A DNA stretch of 44,975 nt from CAYZXL01 sp964482435 (GTDB lineage: Bacteria; Auribacterota; JABMQX01). Below, piece by piece: positions 16,183-25,104 of the stretch. The stretch spans positions 1-44,975 of the forward strand of contig CAYZXL010000036.1 of the NCBI GenBank assembly GCA_964482435.1, in the 5' to 3' direction. The notes below the pieces were generated by a model. The model was not told where the DNA came from. It made no database searches and worked only from the letters and a program-made list of their open reading frames with translations. The position numbers and the translations under genes were made by a program. Position 1 is the first letter of the stretch. Each line of letters begins with the position of its first letter.

Positions 16183-18774
16183 GTGGCTAAAAAGAAACCA
16201 CAGGAGAAGGGAGATGCCATCGGTCTGACGATGCTGGCAGGTTTGCTGGCGGTCATCACTGGCGTTGGGCTGCTCTTCATTCTCGCCACAAAAGACACCA
16301 CTCTCATCAAGAACCTCTTTTCCCTCTGGGCGGTAACGGGTCTGTTTCTCGTCGTGGTCGTCGCCTCCTTGTTCAGGGGAGAAATGTCCATTCCCCGGTC
16401 GAAAATCTTTCTGCCGCTCGGCATCTACTTCTGCCTTGCCATCATCTCGACGGCCTTTTCTGCCTACAGATACGCCAGCGTTCGGGAATTGATGAACTTG
16501 TCGTGCTGCGGGATGCTCCTTTTTGTGACGGGCAGGGCGGTCACGAACCCAAAGAGATTCTTCCTTGTGGCGGCAATCCTGGCTGGCATCGCTTCGGTGA
16601 GCTGCCTTTACGCGATCTCTCAGCACTACGGTCTCGACCTGTTCTTCGGCAAAGAACCCGACTTGCTGGAGCGAGGGCGTTCGTTTTCGACTATGGGCCA
16701 CCCGAACTTCTTTGCGTCGTTTCTGGTCCTGGCATTGCCGGTCCTCCTCAGCCTCTTTTACTCGAGAGGAAACGCCGCCGCAGCGAAGAGCCTGTTCATT
16801 CTGCTTGTTTGCGCCGTTGAACTGAGCCTTTTCTACACGCACTCGCGGGGCGCGTGGTTGGGATTTCTCGGGTCAATGCCGGTATGGTTTTTTCTGTCCC
16901 TCGCTAGCAGACGGTGGAGATTGATTCTCCTCGGGCCGATTATCATCGTGTGTGCGGGGATGGCTCTCCTTCTTCTGTCCGAAGGGACGAGAGGATATGT
17001 CATTCTCTGGGCGATTCCTTTCTGGCTGTTCGCGGTTCTTCTGCTCCAGGTCAGCGGTTCCGAACAGAGACTTCGTTTTGAGGGGAAGCCATTGTGGGGA
17101 GCATTCCTCCTCGCAGCCGTCGTCCTGGTCTCAGTCCTGTTCGTTGACAGCAGCGAAATCGGAGGAAGAATGGAGGCCGCCTTTGAGACGGAAAAAGGCT
17201 CGGTCCTGGCGAGAAAAGTTATCTGGGCGGGGGCTCTCCCCATGATACGTGCCCGGCCAATCTTCGGCTCGGGAATCGGAACGTTCAGCGTCTATTTTCC
17301 GAGGTTTCGCGACCCCGCCACAGCGGGGAAAATCATGCCCAACACCCTCCATGCTCATTCCGAATATCTGGAGATAGCGGCAGAAATGGGCGTGGTAGGG
17401 CTAGGCGTTTTCCTCTGGATGATCGGGGCGTTTGTCTGGGAGACTGCTCGGAGAATAGCACATGCCAGAGACGAATTTCAGGCAGCTGCTCTCGCAGGAC
17501 TTCTGGCAGGCTGCGTCGCGATTTTTGGTCAGGCGACAGTGTGCGTCACGACCCGATGGGTCGTCGGGAGGTTCTTCCTCTGGCTTGGGATGGGACTGAC
17601 AATTGCGGTCGGTGCAATGAGCAGCCCCGTCGCACCACGAAAGCAGAAGGTGAGACAACTCGACGAGACAAGCCAGCCCTCCCAGAGATTCTGCAAGCTG
17701 AACTTCAAGCCGGTTCGGGCACCCGTGCTCCGTGCCGCCATAGTCTCCATTATCGTTGCGGTGATGGCCGCAGGAGGATTTTGGGCGATACGCGTCTGGA
17801 ACTCCGCAGTCTCAACGGCAAGGGGCGAAGGGTACGAGGTGAGAGCGGAGAGGCTCAAGACCGGCGATGCGACTATTGAAGACTTCCTGCAACATTCGGA
17901 TTGCGCCCGGGCAGCCCGTGAGAGAGCAATCGAGCTGTACAACCGCGCCATCGCTCTGAACCGCTATAACCTGTCCGCGTATTACAAGCTCGGTCATTGT
18001 TATAATCTCCAGGGAGAATTCGACGAATCACTGCGGACTTACCTTCGCATAGCAAAGCTCTCGCCGGACTATTGCGACATCCACTTCAACCTTGGAACCG
18101 TGTACATGAACATGCAAAGGTGGAAGGACAGCAGAAGAGAATACGAGACCGCTCTCAGGATGAAAATCGGGCCTCTGACGCGGATAGGCCTTGCGGGAGC
18201 GTACATGAACCTTCAACTTCCCGACGCGGCAAGAGAACAATACGATGCCCTCCTGAAAGCCAATCCGAATGACGTGCGGGCGATGAATGAGTTGGCCCGT
18301 TTGCATATGCGCCTCGGTGAAAACGAAAAGGCGATGGAGCTCTCCAGAAAGGCCCTTGAGATTGATCCGGAAAATGCCGATGCCCATCTCAACCTCGGGT
18401 TGATTCATCAAACCCTCGCGTACGAGTGCAGGCGCCGTGGCGACGAAGCACGCGCCGCCGGACATTTCGAGAAAAGCATCGCCGAACTGGAGTTGGCGGT
18501 CGCAAAAAGACCGTGGAGCTTGCCGGACCGGGCAGCGCTGGCATTGGTTTACGCCGATGTCGGGCGGACGGACGAGGCACTGTCGCACCTCCGCATAGGG
18601 CTGAGCATCAACCCCGCTCACCCCTTGCTCCACCTCAACCTCGGCAAGGTTTACCGCAGGCGAAACGAACCGGAGCAGGCGGTAGAGGCGTTCCGCCGGG
18701 CGGTCGAGATTGACCCAAAAGGGTCGTTCGGCGCGCAAGCGAGGAGGGAGTTGAAGGCTATGGGGACGGAATGA
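16183..18774 (+). CDS. O-antigen ligase/polymerase-like membrane protein with TPR tail
   Basis: The start is GTG at 16183, directly behind GGAGGGAG, giving 863 residues; an earlier in-frame ATG has no site. About ten to twelve membrane helices fill the first 430 residues. The Wzy_C/O-antigen-ligase signatures are MGHPNFFASFLVLALPVLL, FYTHSRGAWLGFLG, a long loop with IFGSGIGTFSVYFPRFRDP, and NTLHAHSEYLEIAAEMGVVGLG. A further helix near 515-535 precedes about six tetratricopeptide repeats (for example YYKLGHCYNLQGEFDESLRTY and ALEIDPENADAHLNLGLIH). The fusion is typical of lineages using lipid-linked glycan transfer, including glycoprotein ligases. It probably joins or polymerises envelope polysaccharide at the periplasmic face. 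No other glycan assembly genes are adjacent. Confidence 0.9.
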   Translation: MAKKKPQEKGDAIGLTMLAGLLAVITGVGLLFILATKDTTLIKNLFSLWAVTGLFLVVVVASLFRGEMSIPRSKIFLPLGIYFCLAIISTAFSAYRYASVRELMNLSCCGMLLFVTGRAVTNPKRFFLVAAILAGIASVSCLYAISQHYGLDLFFGKEPDLLERGRSFSTMGHPNFFASFLVLALPVLLSLFYSRGNAAAAKSLFILLVCAVELSLFYTHSRGAWLGFLGSMPVWFFLSLASRRWRLILLGPIIIVCAGMALLLLSEGTRGYVILWAIPFWLFAVLLLQVSGSEQRLRFEGKPLWGAFLLAAVVLVSVLFVDSSEIGGRMEAAFETEKGSVLARKVIWAGALPMIRARPIFGSGIGTFSVYFPRFRDPATAGKIMPNTLHAHSEYLEIAAEMGVVGLGVFLWMIGAFVWETARRIAHARDEFQAAALAGLLAGCVAIFGQATVCVTTRWVVGRFFLWLGMGLTIAVGAMSSPVAPRKQKVRQLDETSQPSQRFCKLNFKPVRAPVLRAAIVSIIVAVMAAGGFWAIRVWNSAVSTARGEGYEVRAERLKTGDATIEDFLQHSDCARAARERAIELYNRAIALNRYNLSAYYKLGHCYNLQGEFDESLRTYLRIAKLSPDYCDIHFNLGTVYMNMQRWKDSRREYETALRMKIGPLTRIGLAGAYMNLQLPDAAREQYDALLKANPNDVRAMNELARLHMRLGENEKAMELSRKALEIDPENADAHLNLGLIHQTLAYECRRRGDEARAAGHFEKSIAELELAVAKRPWSLPDRAALALVYADVGRTDEALSHLRIGLSINPAHPLLHLNLGKVYRRRNEPEQAVEAFRRAVEIDPKGSFGAQARRELKAMGTE

Positions 18775-18878
18775 ATAAGGTCTATACCACGACCGTATGC
18801 CCTACTGCTGGCGCCGAGCCGGAGAGGCACGGCAACGCCACTTCTTGAGATTCACTGTCGCAAAAGGAGAAAGAAAAA

Positions 18879-19868
18879 ATGGGTTATCCGACGGTTCGCA
18901 TGAGAAGGATGAGGATGAACGAGAAACTCCGGCTGATGGTTCGCGAAACAAGGTTGTCCCCAAGGGACCTCGTGATGCCCTTTTTCGTTTCGGAGAGAAT
19001 CTCCGAGAGGCGGCCCATAGGTTCCATGCCGGGATGTTTTCAACTGCCCGTCAGCGCCACCGCGGAAGAGGCGAAAAGGGTTGCGAAGACCGGAATCGGT
19101 GCCGTGATCCTGTTCGGAATCCCTGCGAGAAAAGACGAGAAAGCTTCGGAGGCGTACAACAAAAACGGCGTGGCTCAGAGGGCGGTCAAAGAAATCAAGG
19201 AAGGTGAGCCCTCGCTGACGGTGATTACCGACGTGTGCCTTTGCGAATATACCAGCCACGGCCATTGCGGGATTGTCCACGGAAAAGGACCGGACGCCAC
19301 AATTGACAATGACGCAACTCTGGAGCTTCTGGCGACTACGGCCCTCTCCCATGCAGCCGCAGGCGCGGACATCGTCGCCCCCAGCGGGATGATGGATGGA
19401 GCCGTCGGCGCAATCAGAAAAGTTCTCGACAGGGAGAACTTCCCGATGACCGCTATCATGGCGTATTCGGCCAAGTACGCTTCTTGCTTCTACGGGCCCT
19501 TCCGTGACGCCGCGGAATCTCCTCCCGCATTTGGCGACCGGAGGAGCTATCAGATGGACCCAGCAAACTGGCGGGAGGCAATGAGAGAAATCGAACTGGA
19601 CATCGAGGAAGGGGCCGACATCGTAATGGTCAAGCCAGCACTCGCGTACCTCGACGTGATTTGTCGGGCAAGGGAAAGGTTCGACGTGCCTCTGGCGGCC
19701 TACAACGTCAGCGGAGAATATGCTATTGTTAAAGCGGCGGCCGAAAGAGGATGGCTCGATGAGAAGCCGGCAGTGTTAGAGATGCTGACCAGCATAAAAA
19801 GGGCCGGTGCCGACCTCATCATCTCGTACTGGGCTGCCGAGGTCGCCGGTTACGTCGGCGAGGCATAG
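18879..19868 (+). CDS. hemB: Porphobilinogen synthase (delta-aminolevulinic acid dehydratase)
   Basis: This enzyme condenses two 5-aminolevulinate molecules to porphobilinogen in tetrapyrrole synthesis. The 329 residues match the family's full length. Both Schiff-base lysines are in place: Lys199 in MAYSAKYAS and Lys252 in MVKPALAYLD. The zinc site is the cysteine-rich type, DVCLCEYTSHGHCG with Cys120, Cys122 and Cys130, so it should be a zinc enzyme rather than the magnesium-only type. AAAGGAG lies upstream of the ATG at 18879. It stands without other heme genes, and its last 19 bases overlap the end of the convergent PilZ-like gene. Confidence 0.97.
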   Translation: MGYPTVRMRRMRMNEKLRLMVRETRLSPRDLVMPFFVSERISERRPIGSMPGCFQLPVSATAEEAKRVAKTGIGAVILFGIPARKDEKASEAYNKNGVAQRAVKEIKEGEPSLTVITDVCLCEYTSHGHCGIVHGKGPDATIDNDATLELLATTALSHAAAGADIVAPSGMMDGAVGAIRKVLDRENFPMTAIMAYSAKYASCFYGPFRDAAESPPAFGDRRSYQMDPANWREAMREIELDIEEGADIVMVKPALAYLDVICRARERFDVPLAAYNVSGEYAIVKAAAERGWLDEKPAVLEMLTSIKRAGADLIISYWAAEVAGYVGEA

Positions 19869-20197
19869 AAGATGTTCTGGAGCATCACCTCATCGTGCTT
19901 GGTGAGCTTCAAGAACTCCATATATACCTGGAAGACCTTTTTGCCCTGGAAGACGATGCAGTCGGCTCGCATGACCCGCGCGCACAGAGTCCTGTTGGTG
20001 TCGCTGTCGGGATCGCGAAAAGTTATGCAAATAAGACAGCTTTCCGTCAATGGCTCGGTTGTGAAGAGGCGACCACCATGAATGTTGATGTCCTGGATGT
20101 AGGCTCTGTGCGGGGAGGTCCTGCCGAGGAACTTTTTCCTCTGGACGATGACCGGCAGGTGCTTATGGAACGTGTAATCTACGTCCGCGGTACCCAT
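19850..20197 (-). CDS. PilZ-domain-like small protein
   Basis: The chosen ATG at 20197 has GGGGGTGG just upstream and gives 115 residues; longer frames add unlikely sequence. The order VIVQRKKFLGRTSPHRAYIQ, then DINIHGGRLFT, resembles the c-di-GMP-binding PilZ pattern (RxxxR followed by D/N-x-S/N-xx-G). The first arginine pair is poorly conserved: Q-R-K-K-F-L-G-R rather than R-R-xxx-R. The core is followed by a beta segment (CIVFQGKKVFQVYMEFLKL). If it binds c-di-GMP it could act on pili or secretion; pilT lies 300 bases away on the other strand. Its 3' end overlaps hemB convergently. Domain assignment is moderate, since the protein could be a degenerate PilZ. Confidence 0.65.
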   Translation of the reverse strand: MGTADVDYTFHKHLPVIVQRKKFLGRTSPHRAYIQDINIHGGRLFTTEPLTESCLICITFRDPDSDTNRTLCARVMRADCIVFQGKKVFQVYMEFLKLTKHDEVMLQNIFYASPT

Positions 20198-20329
20198 TTT
20201 GCCCACCCCCTTGTCCAAGGCTTTGGTGGAGACTTTCTGCACGTTTTCAAGTCCAAATTTAGCATCCCAGGAGTGTAGCGTCAAGGACTTATTTCGGAAG
20301 AGGCAAGCCCTCAGTCTCAGGAGGAACTC

Positions 20330-20353
20330 ACCGCAGAGAGCGCAGAGGACGCA
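20330..20353. repeat. GCAGAGAGCGCAGAGGACGC repeat unit
   Basis: The purine-rich unit shares GAGAGCGCAGAGGAC with the sequence near 6465-6479 and resembles the start of the repeat before 12273. It lies in the gap upstream of pilT. Units like this are common intergenic repeats in environmental genomes (recollection). Confidence 0.55.
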
Positions 20354-20366
20354 AAGGTCCAAGTCC

Positions 20367-20415
20367 GTGGCACGGGTGTCTCGCCCGTGGGCACCCGTGG
20401 GCGAGATGCCCACGC
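20367..20415. repeat. GC-rich palindromic (REP-like) repeat
   Basis: A strong hairpin has perfect 8-base arms TCTCGCCC (20379-20386) and GGGCGAGA (20399-20406). It is extended outward by G-T wobbles and GGG/CCC to about 13 pairs and inward by GGG/CCC. No T run follows, so it is not a typical terminator. It looks like a dispersed REP-type element, directly following the purine repeat. Confidence 0.6.
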
Positions 20416-20502
20416 GCCGTCAGGCCGCCAACAAGCACCACCTGAAAATGGCCGGCGGAATCCTCTGAAAACAAGGCAGTTGTGAAAGGAGAAAAGGAAA
20501 CG

Positions 20503-21549
20503 ATGGATTTGCGCGAGCTGTTACAGTTGGTCGTGGAAAAAAAGGCCTCTGACCTTCATCTGACGGAGGGCGAGCCACCCATCCTGCGCATTGACGGGGC
20601 GCTTGTCCCCATCGAGGCTCCACGGTTGACCGGCGATGACATGAAGCGGATGGTTTACAGCGTCCTGACGGACAAACAGAAAGTGAAGTTCGAGGAGGAA
20701 TTCGAGCTCGATTTCTCGCTGTATCTTCCCAACATCAGCCGGTTCCGCGTAAACGTCCACCAGCAGAGGGGTTCGGTGGAAGCCGCGTTTCGCGTCGTGC
20801 TTTTGAATATCCGCAGCCTGGAAGAGCTTGGCCTCCCTCCCATCATCGGCAAGCTCGCCTTGAAGCCAAATGGCATTGTGATTATCACCGGCCCGACCGG
20901 CATGGGCAAAACAACGACTCTCGCGGCGATGGTTGACCTGGTCAACACCGAAAGGAGCTGCCTCATCGTTACCATCGAGGACCCTATTGAATACCTCTTC
21001 CGAAACAAAAGGAGCATCATAAAACAGAGGGAGGTTGGGTCGGATACTCACTCCTTCGCCTCCGCGCTGAAGCACGTCCTCCGCCAGGACCCGGACGTGA
21101 TTCTAATCGGAGAGATGAGAGACCTCGAGACGATTGCCACCGCCGTCACTGCCGCCGAAACCGGCCATCTTGTCCTAAGCACGCTCCACACGCCCGACGC
21201 CCCTCAAACCATTGACAGAATCATTGACGTCTTCCCGCCTCACCAGCAGCAGCAAATCATGGTACAATTAGCGGGGTGCATGCAGGGCATCGTCGCCCAG
21301 CAGCTTCTTCCGAGGAAGGACGGAAGAGGGAGGGTCGTCGCGACGGAGATTATGGTAGGGACGGACGCCGTTCACTCCTGCATCCGTGAGCACAGAACTC
21401 ATCAACTCGCGACGATAATCCAGACAGGCTCCCAGTACGGCATGGTAACTATGGACAAGTCCCTCAAGGAGCTTTACCTCCGGGGAATCATAACCTACGA
21501 GACGGCAATCGCTCGGGCAAAGAACATCAACGAGTTCAAGAACCTCTGA
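20503..21549 (+). CDS. pilT: PilT-type twitching motility/secretion ATPase
   Basis: A 348-residue hexameric ATPase that would power pilus retraction. ATG at 20503, with AAAGGAGAAAAGGAAACG before it, is chosen over a GTG seven codons upstream. It shows Walker A GPTGMGKTTT (130-139, with Met where Ser is usual), the Asp box TIEDPIEYLF, Walker B DVILIGEMRD (198-207) and the His box GHLVLSTLHT (221-230). The N-terminal ASDLHLTEGEPP is also the PilT start. The usual AIRNLIRE motif near the C-terminus is not obvious; SCIREHRTHQLATIIQTG occupies the region. No pilin or pilB/C genes are nearby. It overlaps the next membrane-TPR gene by one base (TGATG), implying joint expression. Confidence 0.92.
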   Translation: MDLRELLQLVVEKKASDLHLTEGEPPILRIDGALVPIEAPRLTGDDMKRMVYSVLTDKQKVKFEEEFELDFSLYLPNISRFRVNVHQQRGSVEAAFRVVLLNIRSLEELGLPPIIGKLALKPNGIVIITGPTGMGKTTTLAAMVDLVNTERSCLIVTIEDPIEYLFRNKRSIIKQREVGSDTHSFASALKHVLRQDPDVILIGEMRDLETIATAVTAAETGHLVLSTLHTPDAPQTIDRIIDVFPPHQQQQIMVQLAGCMQGIVAQQLLPRKDGRGRVVATEIMVGTDAVHSCIREHRTHQLATIIQTGSQYGMVTMDKSLKELYLRGIITYETAIARAKNINEFKNL

Positions 21550-22151
21550 TGAAAGGGTTGAAAAGAACTGTCCCGCTGCTTGTCGGAGCCGGAATGATCG
21601 TTGTATTTTTTGTCTCGATCCTTCCGGGGTTGCCATTTGGCGTCATGTCACCCGTTATCGTGGCCGTTTACTGGCTCCTCATCGCCATTATGATAGCCCC
21701 GCCCCTGGCCGATTTCTTCGGCGAAAAATTGGCGGGCGTCCTCCTGCGTGAAGGCCGCATGAAGGTAACGAAGGAGTATTCGGTAGCGAAAAGCCTCGCT
21801 GCCCAGGGAAAGTTTGAGGAGGCGATTGAGGAATTCCGCCGCGGACTGGAAAAGGAGCCGGACCGCCTTATGCTGCGGCTGGAGATTGCCGAAATCTACG
21901 CTCGTGACATCAAGGACTATCGGCGAGCAATCCTCGAACTGGAGGAGTGCCTGAAGATACGCCTCGGGCCGACGCAGGGTGGTTCCGTTCTCAACCGAAT
22001 CGCGGACATCTACGAGGTCAACCTCGGGGACGTCGAGGCCGCCCTCACAACTCTCGCCAGAATCGCGGAAAAATGGCCCGGGTCAAAGCCCGCCGATAGA
22101 GCACAAAAGCGCATCGAAAGCATCCGGAATCAGGTTCAAAAGCCCGGGTAA
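21549..22151 (+). CDS. Membrane-anchored TPR protein 1
   Basis: The 200-residue protein has two membrane helices (VPLLVGAGMIVVFFVSILPG and VIVAVYWLLIAIMIAP, within the first 55 residues) and then cytoplasmic-type tetratricopeptide helices: AKSLAAQGKFEEAIEEFRRG, RLEIAEIYARDIKDYRRAILELEE and RIADIYEVNLGDVEAALTTL. Its start overlaps the pilT stop by one base, so translation is coupled. The closest relative visible is the next gene, which has the same layout and much shared sequence. No enzymatic domain is seen. It may be a scaffold for the PilT machine, although no published family was recognised. Confidence 0.75.
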   Translation: MKGLKRTVPLLVGAGMIVVFFVSILPGLPFGVMSPVIVAVYWLLIAIMIAPPLADFFGEKLAGVLLREGRMKVTKEYSVAKSLAAQGKFEEAIEEFRRGLEKEPDRLMLRLEIAEIYARDIKDYRRAILELEECLKIRLGPTQGGSVLNRIADIYEVNLGDVEAALTTLARIAEKWPGSKPADRAQKRIESIRNQVQKPG

Positions 22152-22228
22152 CCGTTCTGGCTCGCATTGGTCCGGTGTGACCGTGCTCGCATCGCAACTG
22201 ACTGTAGTTTCGGGGCATAGGCAGACAA

Positions 22229-22849
22229 GTGAAGGTAACACCGAAAGCCTTGTGGCTGGGTGTCGTTTTGGGACTCGTCGCGGTCCTGATCGGCGTCAGG
22301 ATTATGTTCCGCAAGGAGGCTGCCTGGGGAGCGCTTTTCGCAATAGTCATCCTCGTGTTCGTGGGGTTTCTCATCGCCCTTCCCGCCGCCGAAGAAATAA
22401 CCGAGAAGCTCTTCAGCAAGCTCTATGGCCTCACGAAAGGTAAAGTTAGAAAGGATTATTCTCGCGCGAGATGGCTTCTCAGCCAGGGACGGTCTGCGGA
22501 GGCAATCTTGGAGTTCCGGCGAGCCATGGGCGAAAATCCTGAGGACATTGCCCTTCGTTTGGAGGTCGCGGAGATTTATGCCCGCGAGTTGCGCGATTAC
22601 CCAAAAGCAATCCAGGAGTACGAAGCGTGCCTCGGCATGAACCTGCAGGATGCTGCCGCAGCGTCCATTTTGAACAGGATCGCCGATACCTACGAAAGCG
22701 GCCTGGGAGACCGCGACAAAGCTGTGCACACGCTCCGTCGGATCACAGCGATGTTTCCCGGAACAAAACTCAGCGAACGAGCCCGGGAAAGAATGGAGGC
22801 AATGGAGAGAAGCGCCTCTTCCCCGGGCGACGGTCCACGTGGCTTATGA
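22229..22849 (+). CDS. Membrane-anchored TPR protein 2 (paralogue of gene 1)
   Basis: A GTG start gives 206 residues with the same design as the preceding gene: two hydrophobic helices (LWLGVVLGLVAVLIGVRI and WGALFAIVILVFVGFLIALP), then TPR helices with LLSQGRSAEAILEFRRAMGENP, LEVAEIYARELRDYPKAIQE and ILNRIADTYESGLGDRDKA. The matching motifs (EVAEIYAR, LNRIAD, then a glycine-aspartate loop) show that it arose by tandem duplication. The ribosome site is weak. The gap to gene 1 is 77 bases without a clear promoter, so it is likely the third gene of the pilT unit. Function unknown. Confidence 0.75.
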   Translation: MKVTPKALWLGVVLGLVAVLIGVRIMFRKEAAWGALFAIVILVFVGFLIALPAAEEITEKLFSKLYGLTKGKVRKDYSRARWLLSQGRSAEAILEFRRAMGENPEDIALRLEVAEIYARELRDYPKAIQEYEACLGMNLQDAAAASILNRIADTYESGLGDRDKAVHTLRRITAMFPGTKLSERARERMEAMERSASSPGDGPRGL

Positions 22850-23074
22850 GGCGAGACTTCGGATTTCAATGAGGATGACACTCCGTAGGCCGCCTTCTCT
22901 CTGACGCCAACGCTGGGGCGACTCCGGGCCTCCGCGCACCGTGCGGCTTGCCACGCACGACTGTGCTGCCTCGACCGCATCTGGTCCTCAATCGGAAATC
23001 ACCGTGCCGCCTTTCCCACAGTTCCGTAGCCGGAAGCCAGCAGGAACCTCATCGCTCACACGCCTTGTCAATGG

Positions 23075-23740
23075 TCATAAACCTGGCGCTGTGATACTAC
23101 GGATGCGGATGTTCCGATAGTCAACGGAGGTGTGGTTTCCCTGGAGCATGAGGGGACCTGGTTTTCCTTCTTTGTCGGACAAAGCCCCCCCGGTCACTCC
23201 ATCAATTTCCTTGTTGTTGATTATCTTCTTGCCGTTGTGCACGACAGTGACGCGAGCTTTCTCGACGACCTGTCCGGATTCGTTCACCCGAGCCTGGCGG
23301 AAAGTGATGTCATAGCTCTGCCATTTTCCAGCGGCCCGGCTGGCGTTGAGGCTCGGAACTATCTTGCCATAAATTGCCCCGCACATCCCCGCCGAGACGG
23401 GCTCCCTGAACGAGTCCGCCACTTGAACCTCATAAATCCCCTGGAGATAGACTCCGCTGTTCCCGTCTTTCGGCACTCGAAACTCGATGTGCAACACGCA
23501 ATCGCCGAACTCTCCGACGGTGCAGATATCCGTTCCCGGCTTGCCGGGGGCGGTCCCGTTATGAAGCAGGCCTTTAAGGGCCCACCAGCTCCGCCTCCCC
23601 TGCGGATCGCGAAGCTTCCAGCCGTCGAGGTTCTTCCCGTTAAAAAGGTCACCCGATTTCGCGGCCGGCTCGCCGTAGGAGAAGCTCGCAAGCATGCAAA
23701 TCGCAAAAACCGCTGCCATCATCAAGCACAATTTCCTCAC
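23075..23740 (-). CDS. Exported DUF1080 (3-keto-disaccharide hydrolase-type) protein
   Basis: A GTG at 23740 with AAGGAGGG seven bases upstream gives 221 residues and a proper signal peptide (LCLMMAAVFAICMLASFSYG). Nearly all of the mature chain is one DUF1080 jelly-roll domain: DLFNGKNLDGWKLRD, HIEFRVPKDGNSGVYLQGIY, GAIYGKIVPSLNAS, GKWQSYDITF and a closing GPLMLQGNHTSVDYRNIRIR. Some DUF1080 proteins hydrolyse 3-keto-disaccharides; others are uncharacterised lectin-like proteins. Its mature form would be periplasmic. A related longer gene lies just upstream on the same strand. The oxidised substrate could come from exported Gfo/Idh/MocA enzymes such as the one at 2535, but no operon link is visible. 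Confidence 0.88.
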   Translation of the reverse strand: MRKLCLMMAAVFAICMLASFSYGEPAAKSGDLFNGKNLDGWKLRDPQGRRSWWALKGLLHNGTAPGKPGTDICTVGEFGDCVLHIEFRVPKDGNSGVYLQGIYEVQVADSFREPVSAGMCGAIYGKIVPSLNASRAAGKWQSYDITFRQARVNESGQVVEKARVTVVHNGKKIINNKEIDGVTGGALSDKEGKPGPLMLQGNHTSVDYRNIRIRSITAPGL

Positions 23741-23847
23741 CTTCGTTCCCTCCTTCTTGAAACCGCCACTTGATCTCTGTATGAAGAATAACACACCTCC
23801 TGAATCAGCAAGTGCAGCCTTCCAGACAAATCCCGTCAACGGTGCCG

Positions 23848-25101
23848 TTACTCCACAACGGGCATCACCTCAATTTTCCGGAATCGGACGAGGCCGTGGT
23901 CTCCCTGGAACGTGAACGGTCCCGGCTCTTCCTCGTTGGCGTCGAGGGCGCCCCCGGTTATCCCGTCGAGGTGGACGTAGTCCATGACGGTTTGTCCATT
24001 GAGCACAACCGTTAGCCATCTGCCGACGAGCGTTGTGTCAAGAGTCTGCCATTCATCCGCTGGCTTGCTGGCATTGACCGATGGCGCCAGGCGGCTGTAA
24101 ATGGCGCAGTTGCTGTGCATGCCCGGGGGCTTGCCGAAGTCGTCGAGAAGCTGCATCTCATATCGCCCGCGGAGATAGACGCCGCTATTGCTCCCTTTGG
24201 CCATACTGAACTCGACATGGAGCTTAAAATCGCCGAACTTCTTCTCGCTGACAATGTCCTGGTCAGGCGGGCGATTGACCAGTGCACCATCCTTCACCGA
24301 CCAGTGAGATTCTCGTCCGGGGTCTCTCGGGCGCCACCCGGTCAGGTCCTTGCCATTGAACAACTGGATCGGCTCGCCCCATTTCCGCTCGCGCTGGGCT
24401 GCGAACTGGGTGGGTCCTCTCCCTCCCTGCCCCTGAACGGTCCCGGTCATCTTGTCGCCCTGAACGTTTGCGGAGTACTGAACTACCGAGGTTCCTCCCT
24501 GCCGACGCTCGATGGCGACAGAGAAAGTGAGCTTTGTTCCGTCGAGCTTTCCGTCTTGAATCTGGAATTCCCTCGCCTGACGACCTCCGACGTATTTCCC
24601 GGAAACGACCGGGCCCTCCTGCTTGAGAATGAGTGTCGCCGTGATCGCCCTTCTGGGAGTCTGCCCGGTGAGCCGCCACGTCCCCGACACGTCAACCTTC
24701 TCGACGGCGCGGATGCCCGTCCAGTTGAACACGGGCCCGTCCGGGTTCTTCACCGACCCGACAAGCTTGTCTCCGACGAGCTTTCCCGCGTACACGACGT
24801 CAACCGGCTTGTCCTCGTAGGATTCCGTCCGCGTCACGCGAATCTCATCCCCGACGACTTCCACCGATTTCACGCCAGTAACGCTTCCCCATCGCCACAG
24901 GAGCTTTCCGGACAGCTTCCCTTCCGTTTCGGCAACTTCCAGCCACGACGACCGGAACGTATCGCCGGTATTCGCAATAGTGACGTCCCACCGACCAATG
25001 AAAGGATTGCCCTCCGCACCGGTCGAAACGCTCATCATCCCAGGATACAGACATCCCATCGCAAAAAGCACCGCTGCAAAGTAAACCAATCTCCTGTGCA
25101 T
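23848..25101 (-). CDS. Exported DUF1080 protein with N-terminal beta modules
   Basis: Two adjacent ATGs follow AAAGGAGGGA; the second (25101) has the better spacing and gives 417 residues. A signal peptide covers about residues 1-28. Residues about 33-125 and 130-225 are two beta-rich modules that look alike (IGRWDVTI... and SGTWRLTGQTPRRA..., each with a G-x-W start and a TG-V/K-G end). They may be tandem lipocalin-like or carbohydrate-contact domains. Residues about 230-415 form the DUF1080 domain: LFNGKDLTGWRPRD, HVEFSMAKGSNSGVYLRGRYEMQL, NCAIYSRLAPSVNAS, DEWQTLDTTLV and GPFTFQGDHGLVRFRKIEV. The pair of DUF1080 genes probably arose by duplication and acts in the periplasm on the same class of sugar. 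Substrate unknown. Confidence 0.87.
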   Translation of the reverse strand: MHRRLVYFAAVLFAMGCLYPGMMSVSTGAEGNPFIGRWDVTIANTGDTFRSSWLEVAETEGKLSGKLLWRWGSVTGVKSVEVVGDEIRVTRTESYEDKPVDVVYAGKLVGDKLVGSVKNPDGPVFNWTGIRAVEKVDVSGTWRLTGQTPRRAITATLILKQEGPVVSGKYVGGRQAREFQIQDGKLDGTKLTFSVAIERRQGGTSVVQYSANVQGDKMTGTVQGQGGRGPTQFAAQRERKWGEPIQLFNGKDLTGWRPRDPGRESHWSVKDGALVNRPPDQDIVSEKKFGDFKLHVEFSMAKGSNSGVYLRGRYEMQLLDDFGKPPGMHSNCAIYSRLAPSVNASKPADEWQTLDTTLVGRWLTVVLNGQTVMDYVHLDGITGGALDANEEEPGPFTFQGDHGLVRFRKIEVMPVVE

Positions 25102-25104
25102 CAT

